From contig NZ_BMJQ01000009.1 in assembly GCF_014643535.1 (NCBI RefSeq), positions 124,001 to 188,000 on the forward strand: a stretch of DNA of 64,000 bases. The letters run 5' to 3'. Positions 24,442 to 32,823 of this stretch are shown here, piece by piece (positions within the stretch are counted from its first letter, which is position 1; each line of letters starts with the position of its first letter). Source of the stretch: Aliidongia dinghuensis (GTDB lineage Bacteria; Pseudomonadota; Alphaproteobacteria; ATCC43930; CGMCC-115725). The position numbers were made by a program, and so were the translations under genes. The notes under the pieces are model-generated. The model had not been told where the DNA came from and made no database searches. It saw only the letters and a program-made list of their open reading frames with translations.

Positions 24442-25992
24442 TCAGTCCAGCGTCGTCGCCTCGGTGATGTCGGGGCCGAGGTTGAGCGAGCCCTTGAGGT
24501 CGTAGTTGAAGTGCAGGTTGGTGTGGTGCGCCCAGACCTGCAGCTGCTCGAACAGCGGCACGGCGCAGACGTCGTCAACGATCTTCTGCTGCGCCGCGGC
24601 CCAGAGCGCCTTCTGCTTCGCCTCATCGGGCTCGATGCGCGCCTGGTCGATCTCCTGATCGGCGACCTTGCAATGGGAGAAGTTGGTTGCCGCGGTCGGC
24701 GTCAAGACCGTCGAGCGCGAGTGGAAGAACTGCGTCAGATAGATGTCGTCGACCGGGAAACGCGCCGCCGAATAGTAGACCGCCATGCTCAGGTCCTTGC
24801 GGATCTGTGCGTGGAAGGTCTGGTGGTCGACGACCTGGAGCTCGAGGTTGATACCGGCCTGCTTCAGCTGCGCCTGGATGATCTGCATGGAATTCAGCAT
24901 GGTCGGCAGGCTGGTCTGGATCGCCGTGATGGTGATGCCGTTCGGGAAGCCAGCCTCCTTCAGGAGTTCCTTCGCCTTGGCAGCGTCATGCGGGAACAGC
25001 TTTGCGTCGATCGTGCCGAGATAGCCTGCCGGCACGACCGAAACCGCGGGTTCCGCCGTGGCCGCACCCTTGAACTGCGCAATCGCCGCGCGATCGATGG
25101 CATAGGCGACTGCCTGCCGGACCTTGAGATTGTCGAGCGGCGGCTTGGTCTCGTTGAGAGAAAGCTCCGCGAGTTCGGCCGGCCGGATCACGTCGACCAC
25201 CGTATTCGGCTGCTCCTTCTCGCGATCGACCCATTTCTGGTCCTGCCGGCCATAGAGCAGGTCGAGCTCGCCTGAGGAGAAGGCCAGGTCGCGGCTCGCA
25301 TCCGACGGGATGAACTTGTAATTGATGCCGTCGATCTTTGGCTTGCCGCGGAAGTATTTGGCGTTGGCGACGAGTGTTACGCCCTGGTTCGGCTGGTAGT
25401 CCTTGATCTCGAACGGCCCGGTGCCGACCGGCATGGTACGGAACTGGTCGCCCAGCTTCTCGGCCGCCTTCTTCGAGACGATATTGCCGCCCTGGTAGTT
25501 CGCGACCAGCCCCAGGAAGCCTGGCACGACCTGCTTCAGCTTGATCTGCACCGTGTAGGGATCGAGCGCCTTGATGCTCTCGACGTTGGCGTAGTCGGCG
25601 GCGAAGGTCGAGGTGTCCTTATTGGCGGCACGCTCGAGCGAGAACACCACGTCGTCGGCCGTGAGCTCGCCGAAGTCGCGCTGGAACTGCACGCCGTGGC
25701 GCAGGTGGAAGGTCCAGGTCAGCTTGTCCGGCGTCGATTCCCATTTCTCGGCGAGGTCGGGCTCGAGACTGTCGATCGCGACCGAGCCCGGCTTGAAACG
25801 CACGAGCCCGTTGAACACCCAGTTCATCACCGGCTTGTCCTGGGTCGAGACCGCGCGATGCGGGTCGAGCGTGGTGATGTCGGCCGCCGCCATGCCGACA
25901 TTCAGGATCTTTTCTGCCTGGGCGGTCGCAGAAAGTGCCACGGGCGAAGCCATGCAGCAAAGCGCCGCCGCCAGGATGTGAAGCCTTTTCAT
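24442..25992 (-). CDS. Dipeptide/opine ABC transporter substrate-binding protein (DppA-like)
   Basis: A 516-residue periplasmic binding protein of cluster C (SBP_bac_5). The Sec signal peptide is MKRLHILAAALCCMASPVAL with cleavage probably after ATAQA. Then LNVGMAAADITTLDPHRAVS, WTFHLRHGVQFQRDFGELTA and VGTGPFEIKDYQPNQGV are typical landmarks. It delivers ligand to the DppB/C-like permeases encoded next. It is preceded by 56 bases after the FAD-dependent dehydrogenase gene on the same strand, so the dehydrogenase and transporter genes may be co-transcribed. Confidence 0.92.
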   Translation of the reverse strand: MKRLHILAAALCCMASPVALSATAQAEKILNVGMAAADITTLDPHRAVSTQDKPVMNWVFNGLVRFKPGSVAIDSLEPDLAEKWESTPDKLTWTFHLRHGVQFQRDFGELTADDVVFSLERAANKDTSTFAADYANVESIKALDPYTVQIKLKQVVPGFLGLVANYQGGNIVSKKAAEKLGDQFRTMPVGTGPFEIKDYQPNQGVTLVANAKYFRGKPKIDGINYKFIPSDASRDLAFSSGELDLLYGRQDQKWVDREKEQPNTVVDVIRPAELAELSLNETKPPLDNLKVRQAVAYAIDRAAIAQFKGAATAEPAVSVVPAGYLGTIDAKLFPHDAAKAKELLKEAGFPNGITITAIQTSLPTMLNSMQIIQAQLKQAGINLELQVVDHQTFHAQIRKDLSMAVYYSAARFPVDDIYLTQFFHSRSTVLTPTAATNFSHCKVADQEIDQARIEPDEAKQKALWAAAQQKIVDDVCAVPLFEQLQVWAHHTNLHFNYDLKGSLNLGPDITEATTLD

Positions 25993-26048
25993 CGTCCCCG
26001 TTCCTTTCGTTGGCCCTTGGGTGGGCCGTTCTCGTTGTCGTTATTGGA

Positions 26049-27161
26049 TCACCGAAAACGCTCGATCGTGAAAGCCCCAATGTCGGTTGGCGTCTCGCCA
26101 TCGACGATCAGTTCCGAAAGCACCTCGCCCACGGCGGGCCCCAGCTGGAAGCCGTGGCCCGAGAAGCCGAACGCGTGCAGCAGCCGCGGATGGTGCGGGC
26201 TGGGGCCTATGACCGGGATATGGTCCGGCATCTCGCCATCGAGGCCGGACCAGGAGCGGATGACCATGGCGCCCCTCAAGGCCGGAATCAGGTCGATAAG
26301 CTTCGCCATCGACGCCTCGGTCGTTGCCGTCACCGGCCGCGAGCGCTCGAGCTCGATGTCGCCCCAGCCGGCGCCGCCGCCGAACACGACATTGCCGCGA
26401 TCGACCTGGCGGACGTAGATGTCGCCGCCGCACACGCCGATCGAGCGGTTGATGAAATAGGGCAAGGGCTCGGTCACGATCATGTTGGGCGCCAGCGTCG
26501 CGACCGGGGCGTCATCGCCGAACCAGGCGGCAACCTTGCCGGCCCAGGCGCCCGCGACATTGACGAGCCAGCGGCTTTCGACCGTGAGCCCGCCGGCTGC
26601 CCGGACCTCGAAATTTTCGCCGTCGGACGCCGCCGCCTCGACCCGCGTCAGCTCGCGGATGTCGGCGCCGGCCCGGCGCGCGGCGCGGGCGAAGGCGGGA
26701 CCGACGAGGCGCGGGTTCGCCTGGCCATCGTCGACGCAGAGCGAGGCGCCGACCACCTTGGACCCGAGCCACGGGTAGTCGGCCCGCACGGCGTTGGGCC
26801 CGATCAGCTTGAGATCCAGCCCATAGGCCGCCGCGTCGCGCGCATAGGTCTCGAGATAGGCCATATCGGCCTCGGACCGGGCGAGCTTGACGTGGCCCGA
26901 AACCTGGAACTCGCCGTCCTCGCCGACCAGTTCGGGCAGCCGGTCCCAGATCGCGCGCGAGCGCGTCGCGAGCGGCAGCTCGGCGAAGCTGCGGCCCTGG
27001 CGCCGGACGCCGCCGAAATTGACGCCGCTGGCACCGGCGCCGCAAAAGCCCTTTTCCAGCACCACGGCCGTAAGCCCGCGCTTCTGGAGCGCCAGCGCTG
27101 CCGCACAGCCTGCCGTGCCGCCGCCGATGATCGCGACATCTGCCCTCAGCCGCTCGGTCAT
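26049..27161 (-). CDS. FAD-dependent oxidoreductase, DadA/HcnC/OoxB-like catalytic subunit
   Basis: A 370-residue flavoprotein of the D-amino-acid oxidase (DAO) superfamily. The dinucleotide-binding motif is VAIIGGGTAGCAAALALQKR, with the DAO region GASGVNFGGVRRQGRS and the C-terminal HIPVIGPSPHHPRLLHAFGF, GHGFQLGPAVG. In HcnC, opine oxidase B and D-hydroxyproline dehydrogenase this subunit oxidises the amine and passes electrons to the partner subunits. Start 27161 overlaps the upstream gene's stop as ATGA. The HcnA- and HcnB-like genes precede it, in the order A-B-C. Confidence 0.87.
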   Translation of the reverse strand: MTERLRADVAIIGGGTAGCAAALALQKRGLTAVVLEKGFCGAGASGVNFGGVRRQGRSFAELPLATRSRAIWDRLPELVGEDGEFQVSGHVKLARSEADMAYLETYARDAAAYGLDLKLIGPNAVRADYPWLGSKVVGASLCVDDGQANPRLVGPAFARAARRAGADIRELTRVEAAASDGENFEVRAAGGLTVESRWLVNVAGAWAGKVAAWFGDDAPVATLAPNMIVTEPLPYFINRSIGVCGGDIYVRQVDRGNVVFGGGAGWGDIELERSRPVTATTEASMAKLIDLIPALRGAMVIRSWSGLDGEMPDHIPVIGPSPHHPRLLHAFGFSGHGFQLGPAVGEVLSELIVDGETPTDIGAFTIERFR

Positions 27162-28525
27162 GCCGCTTCCTCCGGTGAAGAGGCCGCGACCGGGATTGGC
27201 TTGACCGGCGCCTGGCCCCTGAGCCGGCCCACGGCCTCGAGCTCGATGCCGCGCCAATGGCTGAGCAGCTCCGCCCCGGCGGACGCGCACATCCGCCCCT
27301 GGCAGCGGCCCATACCCAGGCGGCTGTAGGCCTTGAGCCGGTTCATCTCGCGCGCCTCGCGCACTTCGACGTTACGGCGCAGGTCGCCGGCGGAAACCCC
27401 CTCGCATCGGCAGATGGTGAGATCGTCCGGGATGGCCGCATGGAAGTGATGCGGGAACGGGAACGCCGCCTCGATCGCCCGGCGGAAGCGCTGGATGCGC
27501 GCCAGGCCCCGGTCGAGCACCGCGACGCGGCCCCCGTCGACCGCCGCGCCGAGATCGCCCAGCATCGTGAGTGCCACGCGCTCGCCTGCGAGTTCGGCCG
27601 CATCCGCCCCGGCAATGCCGGCGCCGTCGCCCGCCAGATAGATATGCCGCTCCGACGCGCGACCGTCCGCGTCCTTGACCGGCAGCCATTGGCGCGTGAG
27701 GTCGTCGAACGCGAAGGCGCAGCCCAACAGATCGGCGAGCTGGGTCTCCGAGCGCAGGCCGAAGCCGGCGCCGACCGCGTCGCAGGCGATGCGCCGGGTC
27801 TCGCCGCCGCGCCGCCAGGTGATCGCCTCCGGCCGCGCCGCCCCTTCGACCGCGAAGCCCTCGACGCCGTCGATCACGGGCACGCCGCGCCGCTTCAACT
27901 CAGCCAGGTAATAGAGCCCCTTGGCAAAGACCTTCGGCAGGTTGAGCAGGCCGGGCGCCGCCTTGAGCTTATTGGCAAAGCTGCTGGTGTCGAGCACGGC
28001 CGCCACCGTGGCGCCGGCCTTGGCATATTGGTAGGCGACCAGCGGCAGGAGCGGCCCGGTGCCGGCAAACACGACGCGCCGGCCGATGGCGCAGCCCTGC
28101 GCCTTCAAGGCGATCTGCGCGCCGCCCAGGCTGAACACGCCCGGCAGCGTCCAGCCCGGGAACGGGATCGACCGGTCGGTGGCGCCGGTCGCGAGCACCA
28201 GCCGGTCGAACTCCAGTCGCTCCGCCCCGCGCGGGCCGGTGAGGTCGAGCACGCGGCCGCGCACGTTCCACACCAGCGTCTCCGGCCGATAGTCGATGCG
28301 GTCGCCGAGCCCGTCGAGCGCCTGATGGATCGCCACAGCCTTCGCCGCCTCGAAGCCGTAGAGTGCCTCCGCCGGCCGTTCGGCGCCCGGCGGCGGCTGG
28401 CGATAGATCTGGCCGCCGATCCGGAGGTTCTCGTCGATGAGCACGACGCGCCGGCCGGCCTTGGCGAGCGTCGCGGCGGCGCGCACGCCGGCCGGGCCGG
28501 CCCCGATGACGACGAGCTCAGCCAT
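27158..28525 (-). CDS. NAD(P)/FAD-dependent oxidoreductase with BFD-like iron-sulfur domain, HcnB/OoxA-like
   Basis: A 455-residue subunit. An N-terminal FAD motif VVIGAGPAGVRAAATLAKAG is followed by a second nucleotide-binding region around GRRVVFAGTGPLLPLVAYQY. The C-terminal BFD-like [2Fe-2S] domain has TICRCEGVSAGDL and later RLGMGRCQGRMCA, giving C-x-C and C-x4-C ligands. This layout is shared by HcnB, opine oxidase subunit A and the alpha subunit of D-hydroxyproline dehydrogenase. Its start is at 28525, with an 8-base overlap with the small ferredoxin-like gene. Confidence 0.88.
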   Translation of the reverse strand: MAELVVIGAGPAGVRAAATLAKAGRRVVLIDENLRIGGQIYRQPPPGAERPAEALYGFEAAKAVAIHQALDGLGDRIDYRPETLVWNVRGRVLDLTGPRGAERLEFDRLVLATGATDRSIPFPGWTLPGVFSLGGAQIALKAQGCAIGRRVVFAGTGPLLPLVAYQYAKAGATVAAVLDTSSFANKLKAAPGLLNLPKVFAKGLYYLAELKRRGVPVIDGVEGFAVEGAARPEAITWRRGGETRRIACDAVGAGFGLRSETQLADLLGCAFAFDDLTRQWLPVKDADGRASERHIYLAGDGAGIAGADAAELAGERVALTMLGDLGAAVDGGRVAVLDRGLARIQRFRRAIEAAFPFPHHFHAAIPDDLTICRCEGVSAGDLRRNVEVREAREMNRLKAYSRLGMGRCQGRMCASAGAELLSHWRGIELEAVGRLRGQAPVKPIPVAASSPEEAA

Positions 28526-28832
28526 GGGACGGCACCCACTTGGTAAACAGCGCCATGCCGGGCTCGATCAAGGTCGAGCAGCCGCGCCGGCGCGCGCCGG
28601 ACGCGTCATAGACCCAGCAGGCCTGACAGGCACCCATCAGGCAGAAGCCTGCCCGGTCGTGCGGCGTGAAATCGCTGGCGCCGATGCTCGGCCGGTTGAG
28701 CAAGATCGCGGTCAGCACCGTATCGCCCGGCCTGGCCGTGGCCGGCTGCCCGTCGAGGGTGAAGGCGATCTCGGCACCCGGCCGCTCGGCCAGGCGGATG
28801 AATTGTCCCGTCGATTGTCCCTGGGGGCTCAC
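28518..28832 (-). CDS. (2Fe-2S)-binding subunit, HcnA-like
   Basis: A 104-residue ferredoxin-fold protein, the same length as HcnA. It contains FTLDGQPATARPGDTVLTAI, the cysteine cluster FCLMGACQACWVYDASG and a further Cys in RRRGCSTLIEPGM. The start is GTG 28832, whose GTGA overlaps the TGA of the upstream SDR gene, indicating coupling. It completes a three-subunit enzyme with the next two genes. The frame continues upstream of 28832 but there it lies opposite the real SDR gene. Confidence 0.87.
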   Translation of the reverse strand: MSPQGQSTGQFIRLAERPGAEIAFTLDGQPATARPGDTVLTAILLNRPSIGASDFTPHDRAGFCLMGACQACWVYDASGARRRGCSTLIEPGMALFTKWVPSHG

Positions 28833-29524
28833 AGCATGGTCTCGTAGCGGCCGTTGATCAGCAGTTCGGCGATCGCGGCGGAATTCGGCAGGTCGAGCAG
28901 CAGCTCGACCATGCGCGCCAGATCTTCCGGGCGGATGAGCTCGTCCGCACCAAGATCGGTCTTGCCGGCGATAAGGTCGGTATCGACGAAACCCGGACAG
29001 AGCGCCGTCGCCCGGATGCCGTGCGGCCAGCCGACCCGGCGCACCGCATGGGTCAGCGCCATGACCGCGTGCTTCGACATCTGGTAGCCCGCATTGAGGC
29101 CCAAGACGCGCTTGCCCGAGAGCGAGGCGATATTGATCACGCGGCCGCGCCCGCTCGCCTTCAAGGGCAGCAGCGCCGCGCGGATCAGCCGGAACGGCGC
29201 CTTGACGTTGACCTCGAACAGTTCGTCGAGCAGCGCGTCGTCGCCGTCCTCCAGCCCGACATGCGGTGCGATGCCGGCATTGTTGACGAGCGCATCGATG
29301 CGGCCGTGAGCGGCAAGCGCGTCCGCGACCCAGCGGGCACCCGCGTCCCGGTCCTGTGCCTCGTAGCGATGGGCCGTGCGCGTCGGTGACGGTGCCAGGT
29401 CCGGCGGCAGCGCCTCTGGCCGGCGCACGCCCAGGGCCAGGTGCCAGCCGGCAGCATCGAGGCGTCGGGCGACGGCGGCGCCGATCCCCCTGTTCGCTCC
29501 CGAAATCAGTGCTACCCGCTCCAT
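28829..29524 (-). CDS. Short-chain dehydrogenase/reductase
   Basis: A 231-residue classical SDR. The cofactor motif is ALISGANRGIGAAVARRLDA, then VNNAGIAPHVG, the catalytic Ser in VINIASLSGKRVLG and the YQMSKHAVMALT Tyr-Lys pair. It ends at a TGA that overlaps the GTG start of the HcnA-like gene. GGAGGGCGG precedes the start. As first gene of the operon it faces an IclR gene. It probably reduces or oxidises a carbonyl intermediate after the dehydrogenase step. The substrate is unknown. Confidence 0.88.
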   Translation of the reverse strand: MERVALISGANRGIGAAVARRLDAAGWHLALGVRRPEALPPDLAPSPTRTAHRYEAQDRDAGARWVADALAAHGRIDALVNNAGIAPHVGLEDGDDALLDELFEVNVKAPFRLIRAALLPLKASGRGRVINIASLSGKRVLGLNAGYQMSKHAVMALTHAVRRVGWPHGIRATALCPGFVDTDLIAGKTDLGADELIRPEDLARMVELLLDLPNSAAIAELLINGRYETML

Positions 29525-29612
29525 CCGCCCTCCGGCAAATCCGCGCAAACTGCATCACGGCCCGGCCGGGTCTGTAAAGAAGATTTCACATCATGATATT
29601 TGTCTTCACCAC

Positions 29613-29631
29613 AATTCCGAAATATGGAATT
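29613..29631. promoter_or_regulatory. IclR-type operator between the SDR operon and its regulator
   Basis: AATTCC-GAAATAT-GGAATT is a 19-base inverted repeat located 9 bases before the IclR start and 89 bases before the SDR start. Its core resembles the GGAAAT/ATTTCC-type palindromes bound by IclR proteins. It differs from the operators at 18737 and 19676, so the two IclR proteins have separate targets. Confidence 0.65.
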
Positions 29632-29639
29632 ATCTCGCC

Positions 29640-30398
29640 ATGATCCCGGCCCAATCCACCCAGAAGAGCTTCGACGTACTGCGCACGCTTGCGGCCCATG
29701 GCGCCACGGGAGCGAGCCTGGCCGAGATTTCCGAGGCGGTGGCGCTGCCGAAGCCGACGGTGCATCGGCTGCTCGCCGCCATGGTGCAGCAGGGCTTCGC
29801 GCTGCGCGCCGCAACCGGCCGGCGCTATCAATTGGGGCCGGAGGTCTATGCCCTGGCGCTCCGGTCGCAATCGACGGTCGGGCTGGTCGAGACTTGGCGC
29901 GGCGCGCTGATGCGCGTCGCCGAGCGGACCGGCGACAGCGCGTTCCTGATGGTGCGCAGCGGCTACGACGCGGTGTGCCTCGCCAAGCAGGACGGCCTCG
30001 TCAATGTCCGGACCTTGACCGGCGGTGTTGGCGGGCGCATCCCGCTCGGCATCGGGCCAGGCAGCCTCGCGATCCTGTCGACCCTGAGCGAGGATGAGGC
30101 CAACACGATCCTCGCCCACAACGACCGGCGCCTGCGCATGGCCGTGCCGGACCTGCCCGAGAGCTTGCCGTCCTGGGTCGAACGCATCCGCGCGGATGGC
30201 TTCGCCCAGTCGGGCGGGCTGTTCCTGGCCGAGGTCGGCGGCGTCGCCGTACCGGTGCCGCGCCACCTGGGCGTGCCCGAATGCGCGATCAGCACCGCGA
30301 CGCTCGCCTCGCGCCTCGACGAGCCCCGCGTCGCGGAGGTGGTGGCGATCCTGCGCGAGGAAATCGCGACGGTCATCGGCAAGACCGCCGGCGCGTAA
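29640..30398 (+). CDS. IclR-family transcriptional regulator
   Basis: A 252-residue regulator. The winged helix contains SFDVLRTLAAHGATGASLAE and LPKPTVHRLLAAMVQQGFAL. The effector domain has DSAFLMVRSGYDAVCLAKQD, RIPLGIGPGSLAIL and GFAQSGGLFLAEVGGVAVPV, standard IclR landmarks. It is divergent from the SDR/dehydrogenase/ABC locus and probably controls it through the palindrome at 29613-29631. Start 29640 fits the family. A frame extending to 29376 would overlap the SDR gene. Confidence 0.92.
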   Translation: MIPAQSTQKSFDVLRTLAAHGATGASLAEISEAVALPKPTVHRLLAAMVQQGFALRAATGRRYQLGPEVYALALRSQSTVGLVETWRGALMRVAERTGDSAFLMVRSGYDAVCLAKQDGLVNVRTLTGGVGGRIPLGIGPGSLAILSTLSEDEANTILAHNDRRLRMAVPDLPESLPSWVERIRADGFAQSGGLFLAEVGGVAVPVPRHLGVPECAISTATLASRLDEPRVAEVVAILREEIATVIGKTAGA

Positions 30399-30918
30399 CG
30401 TACGCCGGCACTATCTGAGTACCGGGTCGACCGTAGATCGCACCAGTTGGTAGCGACGAAGGATTCGCGCCGGCAAATTCGATCGGCCGCAGCATCATTG
30501 CGCAGAGGCACCAAAAGACCCGTTTCCATATCTAAAATTTTATTATTTTTTTCCCTTCGCGCGCCGCCGGTGCGTCAGAAGCGCGAAACGGCGCGCCTCC
30601 AATACTTGATTAGTAAAAATAAATACTTCAATGAGAGAGGACGAGAAAATTACACAAATTCGCCTGCTGCCTCGCAGCAAACCGTTGGAAACGCCTTGGA
30701 ATCGCGTGAGCGGGAGCCACTGGCACGAGATTTCCTCAACCAGGAAAAACACCGTCGATTGTTCTGACAGCCCTTCCAAATGCCAAATTATTCGTTTAAT
30801 GTTACCGCTGATTTCAATATGTGCGCGCAGCACGTGTTGAGCGCCGCTTGGGCGCCAAGTTCTATTCTATTGAAATAAGCGGCTTTTCCCGCCGACGACC
30901 ATCCAGGGGAGGCTTTTC
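30399..30918. other. AT-rich gap of about 520 bases without a recognised gene
   Basis: This region is conspicuously AT-rich between 30530 and 30830, unlike its neighbours. An 8-base-pair inverted repeat GCGCGCCG (30559-30566) / CGGCGCGC (30589-30596) is embedded after a T-rich run. Short frames on both strands have no domain or plausible start. The promoter of the PEP-CTERM gene should be at its right edge. Confidence 0.5.
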
Positions 30919-31515
30919 ATGCGACTCGGCATTTGTTTCGGCATTATGTGTCTCGGTCTCGCGGCGGTTGCGAGCACCCCGGCCAAGGCCGATCTGATCG
31001 GCAGCGGCACCAACACGGTTGACCCGAGCTTCTACCTCGGCGCGGACGTCACCGCCGACCAGGAGAACGAGGGCACGCAGACCCTCGTCAGCGGCCTGCA
31101 TTACGGCCCGGGCGCGCAAAGCGAGACCTCGCTCGATTTCACGGGCACGCAGATCACGCTGACCAACGATCTGGCGCAGCCCTATTGCAGCGGAACACTG
31201 CCCTGCACCGACAGCTTCACCGGCTTCGACTTCGTGTTCTCGTCGGGCGTCGACATCACCAGCGTGTCGGTCGACGTGGCGAGCGCCGCGGATTTCTCGC
31301 CGACGGCGCTCACCTTGGTCTCGCCGAACGAGATCCTGCTCAACCTCACCGGCGTCAATGCCGCGGTGGGCGACCAACTGAAGCTTGACCTGACCTTCCC
31401 CGGCAGCACCACCTCGGCGCCGGAGCCCTTGAGCCTCGCGCTGTTCGGCACGGGCCTCGCCGGGCTCTTGGCCCTGCGGCACCGCCGGTCGACGCTTCCC
31501 GGAAGCAACGCTTAA
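30919..31515 (+). CDS. PEP-CTERM sorting-domain protein
   Basis: A 198-residue exported protein. It has an N-terminal Sec signal (FGIMCLGLAAVASTPAKA, cleavage after AKA). The C-terminal tripartite sorting signal begins APEPLSLALFGTGLAGLLAL and is followed by RHRRS. PEP-CTERM proteins are cut and anchored or released by exosortase/EpsH, usually together with exopolysaccharide. The centre has a pair of cysteines (CSGTLPC) and a beta-rich, Asp/Thr/Ser-rich composition, with no known domain. AGGGGAGGC gives a strong ribosome-binding site. A hairpin at 31534-31558 follows, so it is probably a single transcription unit. Confidence 0.88.
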   Translation: MRLGICFGIMCLGLAAVASTPAKADLIGSGTNTVDPSFYLGADVTADQENEGTQTLVSGLHYGPGAQSETSLDFTGTQITLTNDLAQPYCSGTLPCTDSFTGFDFVFSSGVDITSVSVDVASAADFSPTALTLVSPNEILLNLTGVNAAVGDQLKLDLTFPGSTTSAPEPLSLALFGTGLAGLLALRHRRSTLPGSNA

Positions 31516-31533
31516 GACTGCCCGCCGGTCGCC

Positions 31534-31558
31534 GCCGCGCTCCGACTGGGAGCGCGGC
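31534..31558 (+). terminator. Candidate hairpin terminator after the PEP-CTERM gene
   Basis: GCCGCGCTCC-gactg-GGAGCGCGGC is a perfect 10-base-pair stem with a 5-base loop, 18 bases after the stop. It lacks a T-run, so it may be a weak or Rho-assisted terminator. Confidence 0.55.
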
Positions 31559-31625
31559 CGGCGTCGTCCGTGGCATGCCATCCCATAGGCCAACTCCTCA
31601 GTCGGCCAACTCATAGGACCTTCCC

Positions 31626-32153
31626 ATGAGCGAACCCCTCATCGGTCAGATCATCGTGTTCGCCGGCAATTTCGCGCCCTCCGGCTGGGCAATGTGCAAC
31701 GGCCAACTGCTGTCGATCAGCCAGAATACGGCGCTATTCTCCGTACTCGGCACGACCTACGGCGGCGACGGCCAGACCACCTTCGCGCTGCCCGACTTCC
31801 GGGGGCGGGCGAGCGTCGGCGCGGGCCAGGGCGCCGGCCTGTCGTTCTATGCCCAAGGCCAGGTGGGCGGCACAGAGAGCGTCAGCCTGGTCGCGAGCCA
31901 GGTCCCAGCGCACGGCCATGGCCTGCAGGCGGCGGCGACCGTCACCACCGCCACGCCGGGCTCGACGACCGTGCTCGGCACCGTCGAAACCACGGTGCCC
32001 GCCTATGTACCGGCCTCGACGACCGGCGCCACGGCCCTCAGCCCCTCGTCGATCAGCGCTGCAGGCAGCGGTGTGCCGCACGAGAACCGGCAGCCGTTCC
32101 TGGCGCTCAACTACATCATCGCCCTGTTCGGCATCTTCCCCTCGCAGAACTGA
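31626..32153 (+). CDS. Tail-collar-domain protein, microcystin-dependent-protein (Mdp)-like, copy 1
   Basis: A 175-residue protein with an N-terminal Phage Tail Collar domain: GQIIVFAGNFAPSGWAMCNG, then QNTALFSVLGTTYGGDGQTT and FALPDFRGRASVG. A Ser/Thr/Ala-rich middle follows. The conserved end is PHENRQPFLALNYIIALFGI before FPSQN. No signal peptide is seen. Such proteins were described as Mdp in Microcystis and occur widely in bacteria outside prophages. Their function is unproven. It is the first of three tandem relatives. Confidence 0.9.
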   Translation: MSEPLIGQIIVFAGNFAPSGWAMCNGQLLSISQNTALFSVLGTTYGGDGQTTFALPDFRGRASVGAGQGAGLSFYAQGQVGGTESVSLVASQVPAHGHGLQAAATVTTATPGSTTVLGTVETTVPAYVPASTTGATALSPSSISAAGSGVPHENRQPFLALNYIIALFGIFPSQN

Positions 32154-32238
32154 CGGCGGCGAGCACACAACGCCACGGGTCCGCCGAGCCGCAAGCCGGC
32201 CAACGGCATGAGACCGGTGACAGAACGGAGTGAATGAG

Positions 32239-32796
32239 ATGCCTGCAAACCCCTACGTCGGCCAGCTCATGCCCTTTGCCTCGAACTTCGCCCCGCGCGG
32301 CTGGGCCATTTGTGCAGGGCAATTGCTGCCGATCAGCCAGAACACCGCGCTATTTTCGATCCTCGGCACGTTTTACGGCGGCAACGGTACGTCCAACTTC
32401 GCGCTGCCCGACCTGCGCAGCCGGACGCCCATTCACAGCGGACAAGGGCCGGGCCTCTCTGACTATGTCGTGGGCGAGCAGGACGGCGTCGAGCAGGTGA
32501 CGCTGCTGCTCCAGGAGCTGGGCCCGCATACTCACGGGCTGCTGGCGAACGCCACGGCCGCCACCACCGCCTCGCCGGCAAACGCGGTGCTGGCTGAGAT
32601 GCACGGCCCCGGTCGCGGCGGCACCGGCTTCGCGGTCAACCGCTACACGACGGCAACGAGCCCGGCGACACAGCTCTCGCAGCAGAGCGTGACGTACGCC
32701 GGCCAGGCTCAACCACTGCCGCACAACAATCTGCAGCCGTCGCTCGCGATCAATTGGTGCATCGCCCTCCAGGGCATCTTCCCGGCCCGCAACTAG
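32239..32796 (+). CDS. Tail-collar-domain protein, Mdp-like, copy 2
   Basis: A 185-residue relative of the previous gene: MPFASNFAPRGWAICAGQLL, QNTALFSILGTFYGGNGTSN, FALPDLRSRTPIHSGQGPG and the end NLQPSLAINWCIALQGIFPA. The variable middle (about 90-150) differs strongly from copies 1 and 3, as in a receptor-binding or variable segment. ATG 32239 was chosen over GTG 32230 because GGAG at 32227-32230 is properly spaced from it. Confidence 0.88.
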   Translation: MPANPYVGQLMPFASNFAPRGWAICAGQLLPISQNTALFSILGTFYGGNGTSNFALPDLRSRTPIHSGQGPGLSDYVVGEQDGVEQVTLLLQELGPHTHGLLANATAATTASPANAVLAEMHGPGRGGTGFAVNRYTTATSPATQLSQQSVTYAGQAQPLPHNNLQPSLAINWCIALQGIFPARN

Positions 32797-32823
32797 GGCT
32801 TAGCCCGCAACGAAAGGTGAGTC

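Noticed and set aside
24294..24626. N-terminal extension of the DppB-like permease
   Set aside because: The extra residues translate the palindromic repeat (SRHSRVGGNP-like) and arginine-rich shadow sequence. The family start is at 24293.
26049..28832. Definite hydrogen cyanide synthase hcnABC
   Set aside because: The subunit order and sizes fit, but the same architecture serves opine and hydroxyproline dehydrogenases, and the adjacent ABC importer argues for catabolism. Left as HcnABC-like.
30447..30840. Short frames in the AT-rich gap as genes
   Set aside because: No ribosome-binding site, domain, or codon pattern like neighbours.
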